From Candidatus Lernaella stagnicola (GTDB lineage Bacteria > Lernaellota > Lernaellaia > Lernaellales > Lernaellaceae), in NCBI GenBank assembly GCA_030765525.1, contig JAVCCK010000024.1, positions 1 to 19,063 of the forward strand: a stretch of 19,063 bases of DNA. Reading direction: 5' to 3'. Both the position numbers and the translations under genes were made by a program. Numbering within the stretch: the stretch's first letter is position 1; every line of letters begins with the position of its first letter. The notes below the pieces were generated by a model that saw nothing but the letters and a program-made list of their open reading frames with translations, ran no database searches and was not told where the DNA came from. Below are positions 1 through 5,791 of this stretch, one piece after another.

Positions 1-333
1 CTTGAACTTGGCGGCTACTCGGACTGGCGTTTGCCTACGATCAGTGAACTGCGGTCTTTGATACGGGGTTGCCCCCAAAACCAGACGGGCGGAAGTTGCA
101 GAGTGACAGATAGGTGTCTTTCATTTAAATTATGCCATGAGAGATGTGATGCCTGTGGTTACAAATATGGGAAATGCTATTGGCCGTCGGTGCTTAATGG
201 TGACTGTACCTATTTTTGGTCGTCCTCGGCGGTCGCGGACGACGACGGCGGCGCGTGGCTCGTCGGTTTCGACAACGGCGGCGTCGGCGACGGCGGCGTC
301 GACGGCGACGGCGTTGTGCGATGTGTCCGTTAG
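1..333 (+). CDS. DUF1566 (Lcl-type) domain protein, 3' end; likely DGR target
   Basis: The frame is open from base 1 to the TAG at 331-333, so the 5' part lies outside the window. The translation carries the DUF1566 signature GGYSDWRLPTISELRSLI, a Cys-rich middle and a C-terminal WSSSA...VRCVR segment. In this family the C-terminus is a C-type-lectin-like fold used for ligand display, and it is a common target of diversity-generating retroelements. Here the last ~30 codons before VRCVR are almost all NNC and encode Asp, Gly, Val, Asn and Leu, as expected when AAC codons have been mutated at their adenines. A truncated avd-like gene directly downstream fits a DGR cassette. The protein is probably secreted or surface-bound, but its N-terminus is not visible. 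The domain call is firm; the ligand is unknown. Confidence 0.8.
   Translation, partial: LELGGYSDWRLPTISELRSLIRGCPQNQTGGSCRVTDRCLSFKLCHERCDACGYKYGKCYWPSVLNGDCTYFWSSSAVADDDGGAWLVGFDNGGVGDGGVDGDGVVRCVR
217..333 (+). repeat. Putative DGR variable repeat (VR)
   Basis: From the TGG at 217 to the stop codon the segment codes for the C-terminal variable face of the DUF1566 protein. In 232-318, 23 of 29 codons end in C, and the set (GAC, GGC, GTC, CTC, AAC) is what AAC codons give after adenine-specific mutagenesis. The conserved end, RCVR and stop, would be the initiation-of-homing side. No matching template repeat (an AAC-rich near copy) was found in the window by eye, so the VR is called from codon pattern and context alone. 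Confidence 0.6.
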
Positions 334-388
334 CCGACCGTGAAATTGGTCATTTGGTGATTTGGTCCTTTGGTTATTTCGGGGGTTT

Positions 389-434
389 CCAAAGGGGGCT
401 TGCCCCCTTTGGTGGGTCCAGGGCGAAGCCCTGG
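389..434 (+). other. Two tandem stem-loops downstream of the VR
   Basis: The first is an 11-bp perfect inverted repeat at 389-399/402-412 with a 2-nt centre. The second is a 7-bp perfect repeat at 418-424/428-434 with a GAA loop. A T-run at 444-450 follows. In studied DGRs a hairpin or cruciform just 3' of the VR promotes retrohoming, and the position here fits. The second hairpin plus T-run could also act as a weak terminator for the DUF1566 gene. Confidence 0.5.
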
Positions 435-452
435 TCGAGGCGCTTTTTTTGA

Positions 453-572
453 ATGGCGAAATACGATCATCTGCCGATTTACAAGAAGGCGCTGGAACTG
501 ACGGTGTACGTGGAGGACGTGGCGAAGAACTTCAGCCGTTACCACAAGCCATGTTCAGCCTTCTTCGATTGA
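453..572 (+). pseudogene. Truncated Avd-like four-helix-bundle gene of a DGR
   Basis: The ATG at 453 opens MAKYDHLPIYKKALEL and continues to a SRYHK motif. This matches, from memory, the N-terminal helix of the Avd-like four-helix-bundle proteins encoded between DGR targets and their reverse transcriptase. Family members run to about 110-130 residues. Here the resemblance stops near residue 32 (about base 548) and a TGA ends the frame after 39 codons. No template repeat or reverse transcriptase follows, so the cassette appears to have been cut in the avd gene by deletion or recombination. The start has no good Shine-Dalgarno; a GAGG lies 14 nt upstream. Confidence 0.6.
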
Positions 573-599
573 GAAGATAGGCGGTCGCGGGGGAGCGTC

Positions 600-749
600 G
601 TGCTTCGTCTTACCAGCCAGACGATCATCGGCATTGAGCAAGGTAAGTACGCTCCGTCATTGCCTTTGGCCTTTCAAATTTCCAGAGCTTTCGGCATGAG
701 TATCGAAGAAATTTTCGAATATGCGGAATCCGGTGCGAAATCCCAATAG
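600..749 (+). pseudogene. C-terminal fragment of an XRE-family HTH regulator
   Basis: The frame encodes LTSQTIIGIEQGKYAPSLPL followed by a segment ending SIEEIFEY. This is the recognition helix and C-terminus typical of ~70-residue XRE/HTH_3 repressors of the YgzD type. The first ~25 residues (helices 1-2 of the HTH) are missing: upstream, the same frame reads unrelated sequence back to the TGA at 570-572. The GTG at 600 could start a 49-aa product, but without the first HTH helices it is unlikely to bind DNA. The fragment abuts the 169-bp repeat that begins at its stop codon. Confidence 0.6.
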
Positions 750-915
750 TCACAGTGACCAAATTTTGCGGCCATTTCTGCATTTTGGACCATTTTCGAG
801 CAGGTCGATTTGAAAAATGGCGTTTTGTAATGGCTTGAAATCGTTGCAAGATGCCGGAATCACGGCAGTTATACTAAATGCGGTGTACAGATTCGATTCC
901 CATCCACTTCCGCCA
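747..915 (+). repeat. 169-bp direct repeat, copy A (element right end)
   Basis: This segment and 4174-4342 have the same length and differ at about 12 positions by hand alignment. Similarity starts at a palindrome (TGACCA arm at 756-761) and stops exactly at the CCA of the tRNA-like 3' end. About 145 bp of the repeat lies outside the tRNA part, so it is element-derived and probably the conserved right end of an integrative element family. No integrase gene is present. Confidence 0.8.
892..915 (+). other. tRNA-Sec 3'-end fragment, putative att site A
   Basis: The 24 nt read as a tRNA 3' end: T-loop TTCGATT, T-stem 3' strand CCCAT, an 8-nt acceptor strand CCACTTCC, discriminator G, then CCA. 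An 8-nt acceptor strand with discriminator G is diagnostic of bacterial tRNA-Sec, since ordinary tRNAs would have 7. The preceding bases do not pair with CCCAT, so this is only a 3' fragment, as left at the far end of an element integrated in selC. Confidence 0.7.
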
Positions 916-926
916 TACTTCATTTT

Positions 927-965
927 GGGTTACGGGTACTTACGAGCCGTTAGCCCCTTAATTTT
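927..965 (+). terminator. Terminator-like imperfect hairpin after att A
   Basis: GGGTTACGG at 927 can pair imperfectly with the CCGTTAGCCC ending near 956, and a T-containing tail follows. The GGGTTACGGG motif starts 12 nt after the CCA here and at exactly the same distance after att C (16157). It is therefore part of a conserved flank, possibly a remnant of the selC terminator or the left end of an element. Confidence 0.35.
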
Positions 966-971
966 GCCAAC

Positions 972-991
972 TGCAACCAGAAGTGCAACCA
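972..991 (+). repeat. Short direct repeat TGCAACCA x2
   Basis: TGCAACCA occurs at 972-979 and 984-991, a period of 12 nt, about 60 bp inside the presumed left end of the element that follows att A. Closely spaced direct repeats at this distance are compatible with arm-type sites of a tyrosine recombinase, but no integrase is present and the repeat is short. The rest of 917-1180 shows no gene I can support. Confidence 0.3.
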
Positions 992-1180
992 CTTGGAACT
1001 AGTAGTAACCTCATTTCGGGTTTTCATTCTCTTCCTCAATGTCATCGAATTTCAATTCGTTGACCTGTGGCTCGCCAAAACTAGATCGTGGGTGATTTCA
1101 ACCTCGGTTTCGCGTCTTCATCCTGACAGAATAGGGAGATTTCGGCGTGGCCACAACACGTTGATTTCATTAACGGACGA

Positions 1181-1773
1181 GTTTTGGCGAAGGACAGGTC
1201 TTTCGCAAACATGGCGGCGTTCTGCGGACCGGTCAGGCCCTGGACCAGGGTATCCATCCCCGCGATCTGTATGCGATGGTCGATGCGGGCCGGATCGAAC
1301 GGATGAGTCGGGGAGTCTAACGTCTCGCCGACATGCCGCCACTAAGGAATCCCGATCTGGTCACCGTCTCGAAGCGGATACCAGAGGGTGTCATCTGTGC
1401 GATCTCGGCTCTTGCGTTCCACGGGATCACGACCCAAATACCGCACGAGATCCACGTTGCCGTTGACAGAAAAGCATGGTCGTCGCCAAGGATCGAGTTC
1501 CCTCCGATCCGTGTATACCGTTATACCGGCCCCGCCTTCACCGAGGGCGTCGAGGAGCATCGCATCGACGAGTTCAAGATCCGCATTTACGGTCTGGAGA
1601 AGACCATCGCCGACTGCTTCAAGTTCCGCAACAAGATCGGCCTCGATGTGGTACTGGAGGCCCTCAGCTTCGCCAAGGAATCCAAGAAGATCAAGGTGCC
1701 GAAGCTGCTGGAGTTCGCCCGCGTATGCCGCGTGGAGCGTGTCATGCGGCCATATCTGGATCCTCTATTTTGA
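1181..1773 (+). pseudogene. AbiEi-family antitoxin, broken by a nonsense codon and a frameshift
   Basis: The 3' part (1333-1773) encodes the AbiEi C-terminal domain: ISALAFHGITTQIPHEI, the IRVYRYTGPAFTEGVEEH segment, and RIYGLEKTIADCFKFRNKIG. AbiEi proteins are type IV antitoxins and repressors with an N-terminal winged helix. That winged helix is present upstream in the same frame (FRKHGGVLRTGQALDQGIHP, then DLYAMVDAGRIERMSRGV) but is separated by a TAA at 1318-1320, where the family usually has Tyr (TAC or TAT). The start of the gene (VLAK at 1181) lies in another frame, so a frameshift near 1190-1198 is also likely. The AbiEii nucleotidyltransferase toxin expected downstream is absent; instead an opposing fragment overlaps the last bases. 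An internal ATG at 1333 could yield a truncated 146-aa product lacking DNA binding. Confidence 0.75.
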
Positions 1774-1986
1774 GGGAGGTTCGATCATGCTGTCCACAAG
1801 CCGCTTTTCCTCGACGGCATCCTCATAGACTTTCTTCATTTTAGGTGCTCTTTTCTTCAGAGTGGTAAGATCGAGGCAAAAGTCAGCGCACAAATAGGCA
1901 AGGACGTCCTCGTAAGGCCATACCTCTCTCGGAAAGGAAGCTATGTCGGTTAGGCGCTGGTAGATAAATTTGTTTGACTTGACAAC
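1765..1986 (-). pseudogene. Unidentified 73-codon fragment, no start codon
   Basis: The minus-strand frame is open from a TAA just above 1986 to the TAG at 1765-1767. It reads as plausible protein (FPREVWPYEDVLAYLCADFC, later KKVYEDAVEEKRLVDSM), but no ATG, GTG or TTG occurs early in it; the first ATG is at the PKMKKV position. It looks like the C-terminal tail of a larger gene whose 5' part was lost. It converges on the AbiEi pseudogene and overlaps its last bases. I do not recognise the family. Confidence 0.4.
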
Positions 1987-2007
1987 TTAGGCAAGATGTA
2001 CTGAAAT
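1979..2007 (+). promoter_or_regulatory. Candidate sigma70-type promoter for the 2064-3658 gene pair
   Basis: A perfect -35 TTGACA at 1979-1984, a 17-nt spacer, and a -10-like TGAAAT at 2002-2007 lie about 55 bp before the first gene of the pair. The region is AT-rich. The -10 matches four of six consensus bases. Confidence 0.4.
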
Positions 2008-2063
2008 AAAACATGTAGATTCCGGTTTTCTATAGAAATTGGCTGGTAGGTCGAGAAATAAGT

Positions 2064-2480
2064 ATGTCTGAAAGAAGTTTTACCGTGATCGCAGGGGTGA
2101 TATATTCTGTGAATCCCGTGCATCGAAATTCGACGCGTGGAAAATCACAATGGACGATAGACGAGAACGCTGAGATCTCATGTTTCCAAGGCGTTCATAA
2201 CAAAAATTGGATTGTTGGCAAAAAGGGCTGGGGGTTGCACCTTGTGAATGGCAAGGTCACCTATCTTGGTCTATGTAACAAACACGATAAAAAGGTTTTT
2301 GTTGCTAAATTTGTCATGAGTAATGCTGGGGTAATAGTTTGGCATGGTTACCCAGCAGATCACCGGAACAACGCACATGACATTCCTGATTTGCAGATTA
2401 TAAACCAATGGATTTCGAGTCAACTTATTCCATTGCCGAAAATCAGGAAAATTATAAAAGGACAGCCATGCAGCCTCTAA
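2064..2480 (+). CDS. Hypothetical protein, first gene of an AT-rich pair
   Basis: This 138-aa protein has no signal peptide or membrane segment that I can see. It contains aromatic- and Gly-rich strands (NWIVGKKGWGLHLVNGKVTY) and a later VIVWHGYPADHRNNAHDIPD stretch with His and Asp residues that could bind a metal or phosphate. The C-terminus is basic (LPKIRKIIKGQPCSL). I do not recognise the family and assign no function. The gene overlaps the start of the next one by 13 nt, so the two are probably co-translated. Base composition is clearly more AT-rich than the GC-rich chemosensory operon, which suggests arrival by transfer. The two genes are the only apparently intact ones between att copies A and B. 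The ATG at 2064 is chosen because it is the first in frame and follows a weak purine-rich site. Confidence 0.6.
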   Translation: MSERSFTVIAGVIYSVNPVHRNSTRGKSQWTIDENAEISCFQGVHNKNWIVGKKGWGLHLVNGKVTYLGLCNKHDKKVFVAKFVMSNAGVIVWHGYPADHRNNAHDIPDLQIINQWISSQLIPLPKIRKIIKGQPCSL

Positions 2481-3658
2481 AGCTGACGATTGGGGGAAAC
2501 TATTGGGATTCTTATCTCTATCAGGGAAGGCTATTTCTTTTTCAAACAGATGGTAGCCTTAAAATAATTAACTGGGATAAATTCGTTGAAGGCTATTTAA
2601 TTGATGAAAATCTGCGCCTTGCTTTTGAATGTGGTTTCCGCAGAAGTGATTATTTGTACGGTTCAAAATGGAAACTATTATTCAAAGATACAGAGATAAA
2701 AGACTGTTTAATAGGCAAGTTTAGAAAACTTTCTTTACTCGAACTTGAATTAGAAGAAAGGAAATTAGACGAATATTGTTTTACAAGGAAAGAAAATCCA
2801 TTGCCTTTTCCTCATTCCGATGTAACTGTTTATCGAAAAACTCTTTATTCAACATCACGTGAGGGAATATTTAAGGGCTTAATTGACAAGAGAAGAAAAT
2901 CGATTTTTACAGACCCACCAGTAAAAATGTGGGATTGCCCTTCACTAAGCGTCTCAGCGTCATATATGACTCTGGCCATTTCAGCAGGATCAGAGGGCCT
3001 TTACGAAACAAAACTTATTGGACAATGGGAGGAAGAGGAGGAGGGTGACACCAGTGAAGAACCCTCCGCGATATCCAATGAGCATTGCTCTTCTTGTGAA
3101 TGGACATATCATAGTATATTTGGGTCGTCACATAAGAGTGGCGGATTTTTGGCAGACTTTTCAAAAGAAAAGGATGGAACAGACTGGCGAAAACATACAA
3201 GGAAATTTGAGGGCATATTTCCCTCCTCACAAATTTTCGGACAAAACAGCAGATACAGTTGGGGCAGTAATGACAAACTATGCCAAGCTCATGCAGGGGC
3301 CGTAAGTATAGTAAAGTATTCACCGTGGGATAATGAAGGGATTGCTCGTTTTCAGGATATGGGCACAATTACTCTTGCCCCTTGGAAAGGCGAAGTTGTA
3401 TCAGGAGGTACTGCATTATTCGGTACAATTATTGAGTGCGATAATGCTTTAATAGTTGTACCTAGTCAAGGGGACCCGATAACAATTCCTGGTGAGCCAG
3501 TAAATTGGCGCGTTTTTCCTCGATCCAAACATTACGAGAACCACCTTCATATCATTTATGACGATCATATTGATATTTTATCATTTAATCAGGACTATTT
3601 TGTAGATCAAAAAGTAAAACGGTCGGGAACTCGGTATTATGAAAAGCATCAATTTTAA
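2468..3658 (+). CDS. Hypothetical protein, second gene of the AT-rich pair
   Basis: I place the start at the ATG at 2468 (MQPLKLTIGGNYWDSYLYQG, 396 aa), because AAAGGA lies a few bases upstream; an in-frame ATG at 2408 would overlap the previous gene much more. The protein has many short beta-prone segments with Trp and Gly at turns (GSLKIINWDKF, VKMWDCPSLSVSASYMTLAI, MGTITLAPWKGEVVSGGTAL). These hint at a beta-propeller-like or other all-beta fold, but I see no clean WD or Kelch signature. A Glu-rich run (QWEEEEEGDTSEEP) marks a probable loop. No transmembrane segment or catalytic motif is recognised. The 13-nt overlap with the 138-aa gene implies a two-gene unit. A defence or surveillance role is conceivable because it sits in a mobile island, but nothing in the sequence shows this. 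Confidence 0.6.
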   Translation: MQPLKLTIGGNYWDSYLYQGRLFLFQTDGSLKIINWDKFVEGYLIDENLRLAFECGFRRSDYLYGSKWKLLFKDTEIKDCLIGKFRKLSLLELELEERKLDEYCFTRKENPLPFPHSDVTVYRKTLYSTSREGIFKGLIDKRRKSIFTDPPVKMWDCPSLSVSASYMTLAISAGSEGLYETKLIGQWEEEEEGDTSEEPSAISNEHCSSCEWTYHSIFGSSHKSGGFLADFSKEKDGTDWRKHTRKFEGIFPSSQIFGQNSRYSWGSNDKLCQAHAGAVSIVKYSPWDNEGIARFQDMGTITLAPWKGEVVSGGTALFGTIIECDNALIVVPSQGDPITIPGEPVNWRVFPRSKHYENHLHIIYDDHIDILSFNQDYFVDQKVKRSGTRYYEKHQF

Positions 3659-3708
3659 ATTGGTTTATACGTTGCATTTTCAGCTAGTTACGATATCTCT
3701 TTATAAGG

Positions 3709-4140
3709 TCAAACCTTCGCCCTTTTTGGGGTAGCTCCCAACGCCGTACCAATAGGTGCTCGAATGCTTTGAACAAGACGGTGTAGAATGTCCCGGCTAC
3801 CAAGTGAAATCAATGGGTTAGGTCTAGCCTTCCGATATTCATTAACAACTTGATCCGCAGCCTCCTGAGGCTCAGAAAAGACATTCTTTAGGACAAATCA
3901 AGCATCCTTTCCTTGGCTTTTGGAGAAATACCGCACCCCTTGCTCTTCCATGACCTCAAGCATCTCCTGCGCCCGTTGTAGGCGCTCTAAGCGCCTTGCT
4001 TCTAATGACCTTCCGGTTTTATCCTTGGCACGACGCCGATCAATCCGAAACGGAACTACAACAACGCATCTTGGTTCGTTTAGTGTCACGCCTGTGGAGT
4101 TAGATGGGACTTGAACACCTTCACAAAAACACCGCCCCAA
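3709..4140 (-). pseudogene. Unidentified gene interrupted by an in-frame TGA
   Basis: The minus-strand frame from 4140 reads through RCVVVVPFRIDRRRAKDKTG and a basic/acidic helix (RRLERLQRAQEMLEVMEEQG) to a TGA at 3898-3900. The same frame then continues open for 62 codons (FVLKNVFSEPQEAADQVVNE and on) to a TGA at 3709-3711. Continuity of plausible protein on both sides suggests one ~143-residue gene with a TGG-to-TGA nonsense change. The 5' end is uncertain: TTG at 4140 is the only start-like codon near the beginning, and an ATG about 20 bp further upstream lies in another frame. A UGA-selenocysteine reading is possible but poorly supported. I do not recognise the family. Confidence 0.45.
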
Positions 4141-4173
4141 CAGATATCGTTCGGAGTCATGAGGGAAAGAGCA

Positions 4174-4342
4174 TGGTCACAATGACCAATTTTTGCGACT
4201 GTTTTTGCATTTTGGAGCATTTTCGAGCAGGTCGATTTGAAAAATGGCGTTTTGTAATGGCTTGAAATCGTTGCAAGATGCCGGAAACACGGCAGTTATA
4301 ATAAATGTGCTGTACAGATTCGATTCCCATCCACTTCCGCCA
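4174..4342 (+). repeat. 169-bp direct repeat, copy B (element right end)
   Basis: This matches 747-915 over its full length without net gaps, with about 12 differences. It starts with the palindrome TGGTCA-CAA-TGACCA (4174-4188) and ends at the CCA of the tRNA-like fragment. Flanks on both sides differ from copy A, so the repeat is the shared terminus of two neighbouring elements and not part of a large duplication. Confidence 0.8.
4319..4342 (+). other. tRNA-Sec 3'-end fragment, putative att site B
   Basis: The 24 nt are identical to those at 892-915 and 16122-16145, ending in G plus CCA. The upstream bases cannot form the T-stem. It marks the junction between the debris to the left and the interval carrying the chemosensory operon and rhaA. 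Confidence 0.7.
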
Positions 4343-4378
4343 GATATCCTTTTTCTCTCATTTTCACGTCCATGGCCG

Positions 4379-4516
4379 TCACGCGGCCTCCCGGTAGTAG
4401 TATTTCAGCAGTCCGCCGAGGCGTTCACGGCATTGGATTTCGCCATTCGTTCGGGTTGGATCATGGTCGGTCGCTGGGAAAAGCAACAGGTGGTCCGCTC
4501 CCAGTTTTAGGTTCAT
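4379..4516 (-). pseudogene. C-terminal tail of a transposase
   Basis: A 45-codon frame from the ATG at 4516 ends with GEIQCRERLGGLLKYYYREA and a stop. The GGLLKYYYREAA ending resembles the C-termini of some DDE transposases. The body of the transposase is absent, so this is a remnant. It lies 37 bp inside the interval that follows att B, between that junction and the end of the chemosensory operon. The family call rests on recall of similar C-termini only. Confidence 0.4.
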
Positions 4517-4640
4517 TGTGCATGCGAGTTTTCCGGGGTTAATCGGCCTGTTTCCGGCCGCAGCCAGGCCGGATGAGGCGGTGCCCCGGAGCCCACGGCG
4601 AGCGGCCATAACGGCGTCGGGCGTTTCAGGCGCCTCGGAG

Positions 4641-5759
4641 TCAGGCCGGTTTGCAGCGCGGCAGGTGAATGGTGAACGTCGTGCCGACGCCGACCGTGGA
4701 TTCAATCGTGATCTCGCCGCCGTGTTCGACGGCGATTTTCCGCGAAACGGCCAGGCCCAGTCCCGTGCCCTTAGCGCCTTTGCTGCTGTGAAAGGCTTGG
4801 AACAGCTTGGCGCAATCCTCCGGCGGGATGCCCACGCCGTTGTCCTGCACATCGAGGGCCAAAAGGTCGGGGCTTTCGTCGCTCCGCGCGCGGATGGTGA
4901 CTTTTCCCGGTCGGTCGTCGGGCAGCGCATCCAGGGCGTTGCCGGCCAGATTCAAGACGCAACGGTGGATGCTCAGGCCTTCGGCTTCAATCGTCTCGGC
5001 GTCGGGGTGGACCTCCAGGCAGACCTCCACTTCGGCGTCTTGCGCCCGCAGGGCGATCAGATCGCGCACGTTGCCAAGGGTCTCGGCCAGGTTGACCGTC
5101 TCGTAGGCGGGCGTCCGGTCTTTGCTGAAATCGAGCATGTTGAACACGAGTTGGTTGATGCGGTCCTGGCTGACCTTCACCACATGCCAGCCGAGTTTCA
5201 GCATGGCCTGATCGCCACCCTCCAACGCCTGATCCATCATGTAGGTGCCGCCGCGAATGCCGGTGAGGATGTTCTTGATGTCGTGGGCCACGCCGGCGAG
5301 GGCCTGGTAGGCCTCGTTGCGTTGAATCAAGTTGATGAAGCCTTGCGAATGGTGGCGGATGCGGGCGATCAGCTCGATGCGGTCGGGCAGCTTCACCAGG
5401 TAATCGTTGGCGCCGATGGCGAAGGCTTCCGCTTTGGTGATCGGTTCTTCGCGCGAGGAGAGCATGATCATCGGAATGTCTTGCGTGGCCGGATTGGCGC
5501 GAAAGAATTTGATCAGCGTCATGCCGTCAATTTGGGGCATCACCAGGTCCTGCAAGATGACCGTCGGCGCCCACTCCTCGGCAACCCGAAGCGCTTGCGT
5601 CGGGTCGCTCAAGTAGCGGAACTCCAGATTCTGCTCGCCTTCCAGCATCCGGCGCACCGTCTCGCCGACGATCGGCTGGTCGTCAATCAGTAACACGCGT
5701 ACGGCGTGCTGGCGCATGAATTGTTCGGATTCGGTCGGCAATTCGGGCTTCTGTTCCAT
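4641..5759 (-). CDS. WspR-like receiver fused to a histidine kinase (operon output protein)
   Basis: The protein has 372 aa. Residues ~20-140 are a receiver domain with acidic pair D26/D27, phosphoacceptor D71 (VILQDLVMP) and the segment GANDYLVKLPDRIELIARIR, strikingly like the receiver of Pseudomonas WspR. Where WspR continues into GGDEF, this protein, after RNEAYQAL, enters a HisKA domain (H159 in LAGVAHDIKNIL), an N-box (N270/N274), G1 DNGVGIP and G2 GTGLGLAV of a HATPase_c domain. It is soluble, with no membrane segment. It is the last gene of the operon, 32 bp after cheB, with a strong GGGGAGG Shine-Dalgarno 8 nt before ATG. The likely role is to receive phosphate from the CheA hybrid and alter its own kinase output toward a separate response regulator; a link to the receiver at 13848 is inference. 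Confidence 0.9.
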   Translation of the reverse strand: MEQKPELPTESEQFMRQHAVRVLLIDDQPIVGETVRRMLEGEQNLEFRYLSDPTQALRVAEEWAPTVILQDLVMPQIDGMTLIKFFRANPATQDIPMIMLSSREEPITKAEAFAIGANDYLVKLPDRIELIARIRHHSQGFINLIQRNEAYQALAGVAHDIKNILTGIRGGTYMMDQALEGGDQAMLKLGWHVVKVSQDRINQLVFNMLDFSKDRTPAYETVNLAETLGNVRDLIALRAQDAEVEVCLEVHPDAETIEAEGLSIHRCVLNLAGNALDALPDDRPGKVTIRARSDESPDLLALDVQDNGVGIPPEDCAKLFQAFHSSKGAKGTGLGLAVSRKIAVEHGGEITIESTVGVGTTFTIHLPRCKPA

Positions 5760-5791
5760 GGCAATTCCTCCCCTGACCCGGAGACCCGCGG

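Noticed and set aside
892-915. A complete tRNA gene at any of the three CCA sites
   Set aside because: The bases preceding TTCGATT do not pair with the T-stem strand CCCAT, and no 5' acceptor, D-arm or anticodon arm is found upstream at any of the sites.
817-1002. Small ORF starting MAFCNGLKSLQDAG, repeated at 4244-4510
   Set aside because: The shared protein sequence follows only from the 169-bp DNA repeat and runs through the tRNA-like end; after the repeat the two frames are unrelated.
4518-5693. 391-codon open frame on the plus strand
   Set aside because: It is the antisense shadow of the receiver-histidine kinase gene, caused by high GC; the minus-strand product carries all kinase motifs and a good ribosome-binding site.
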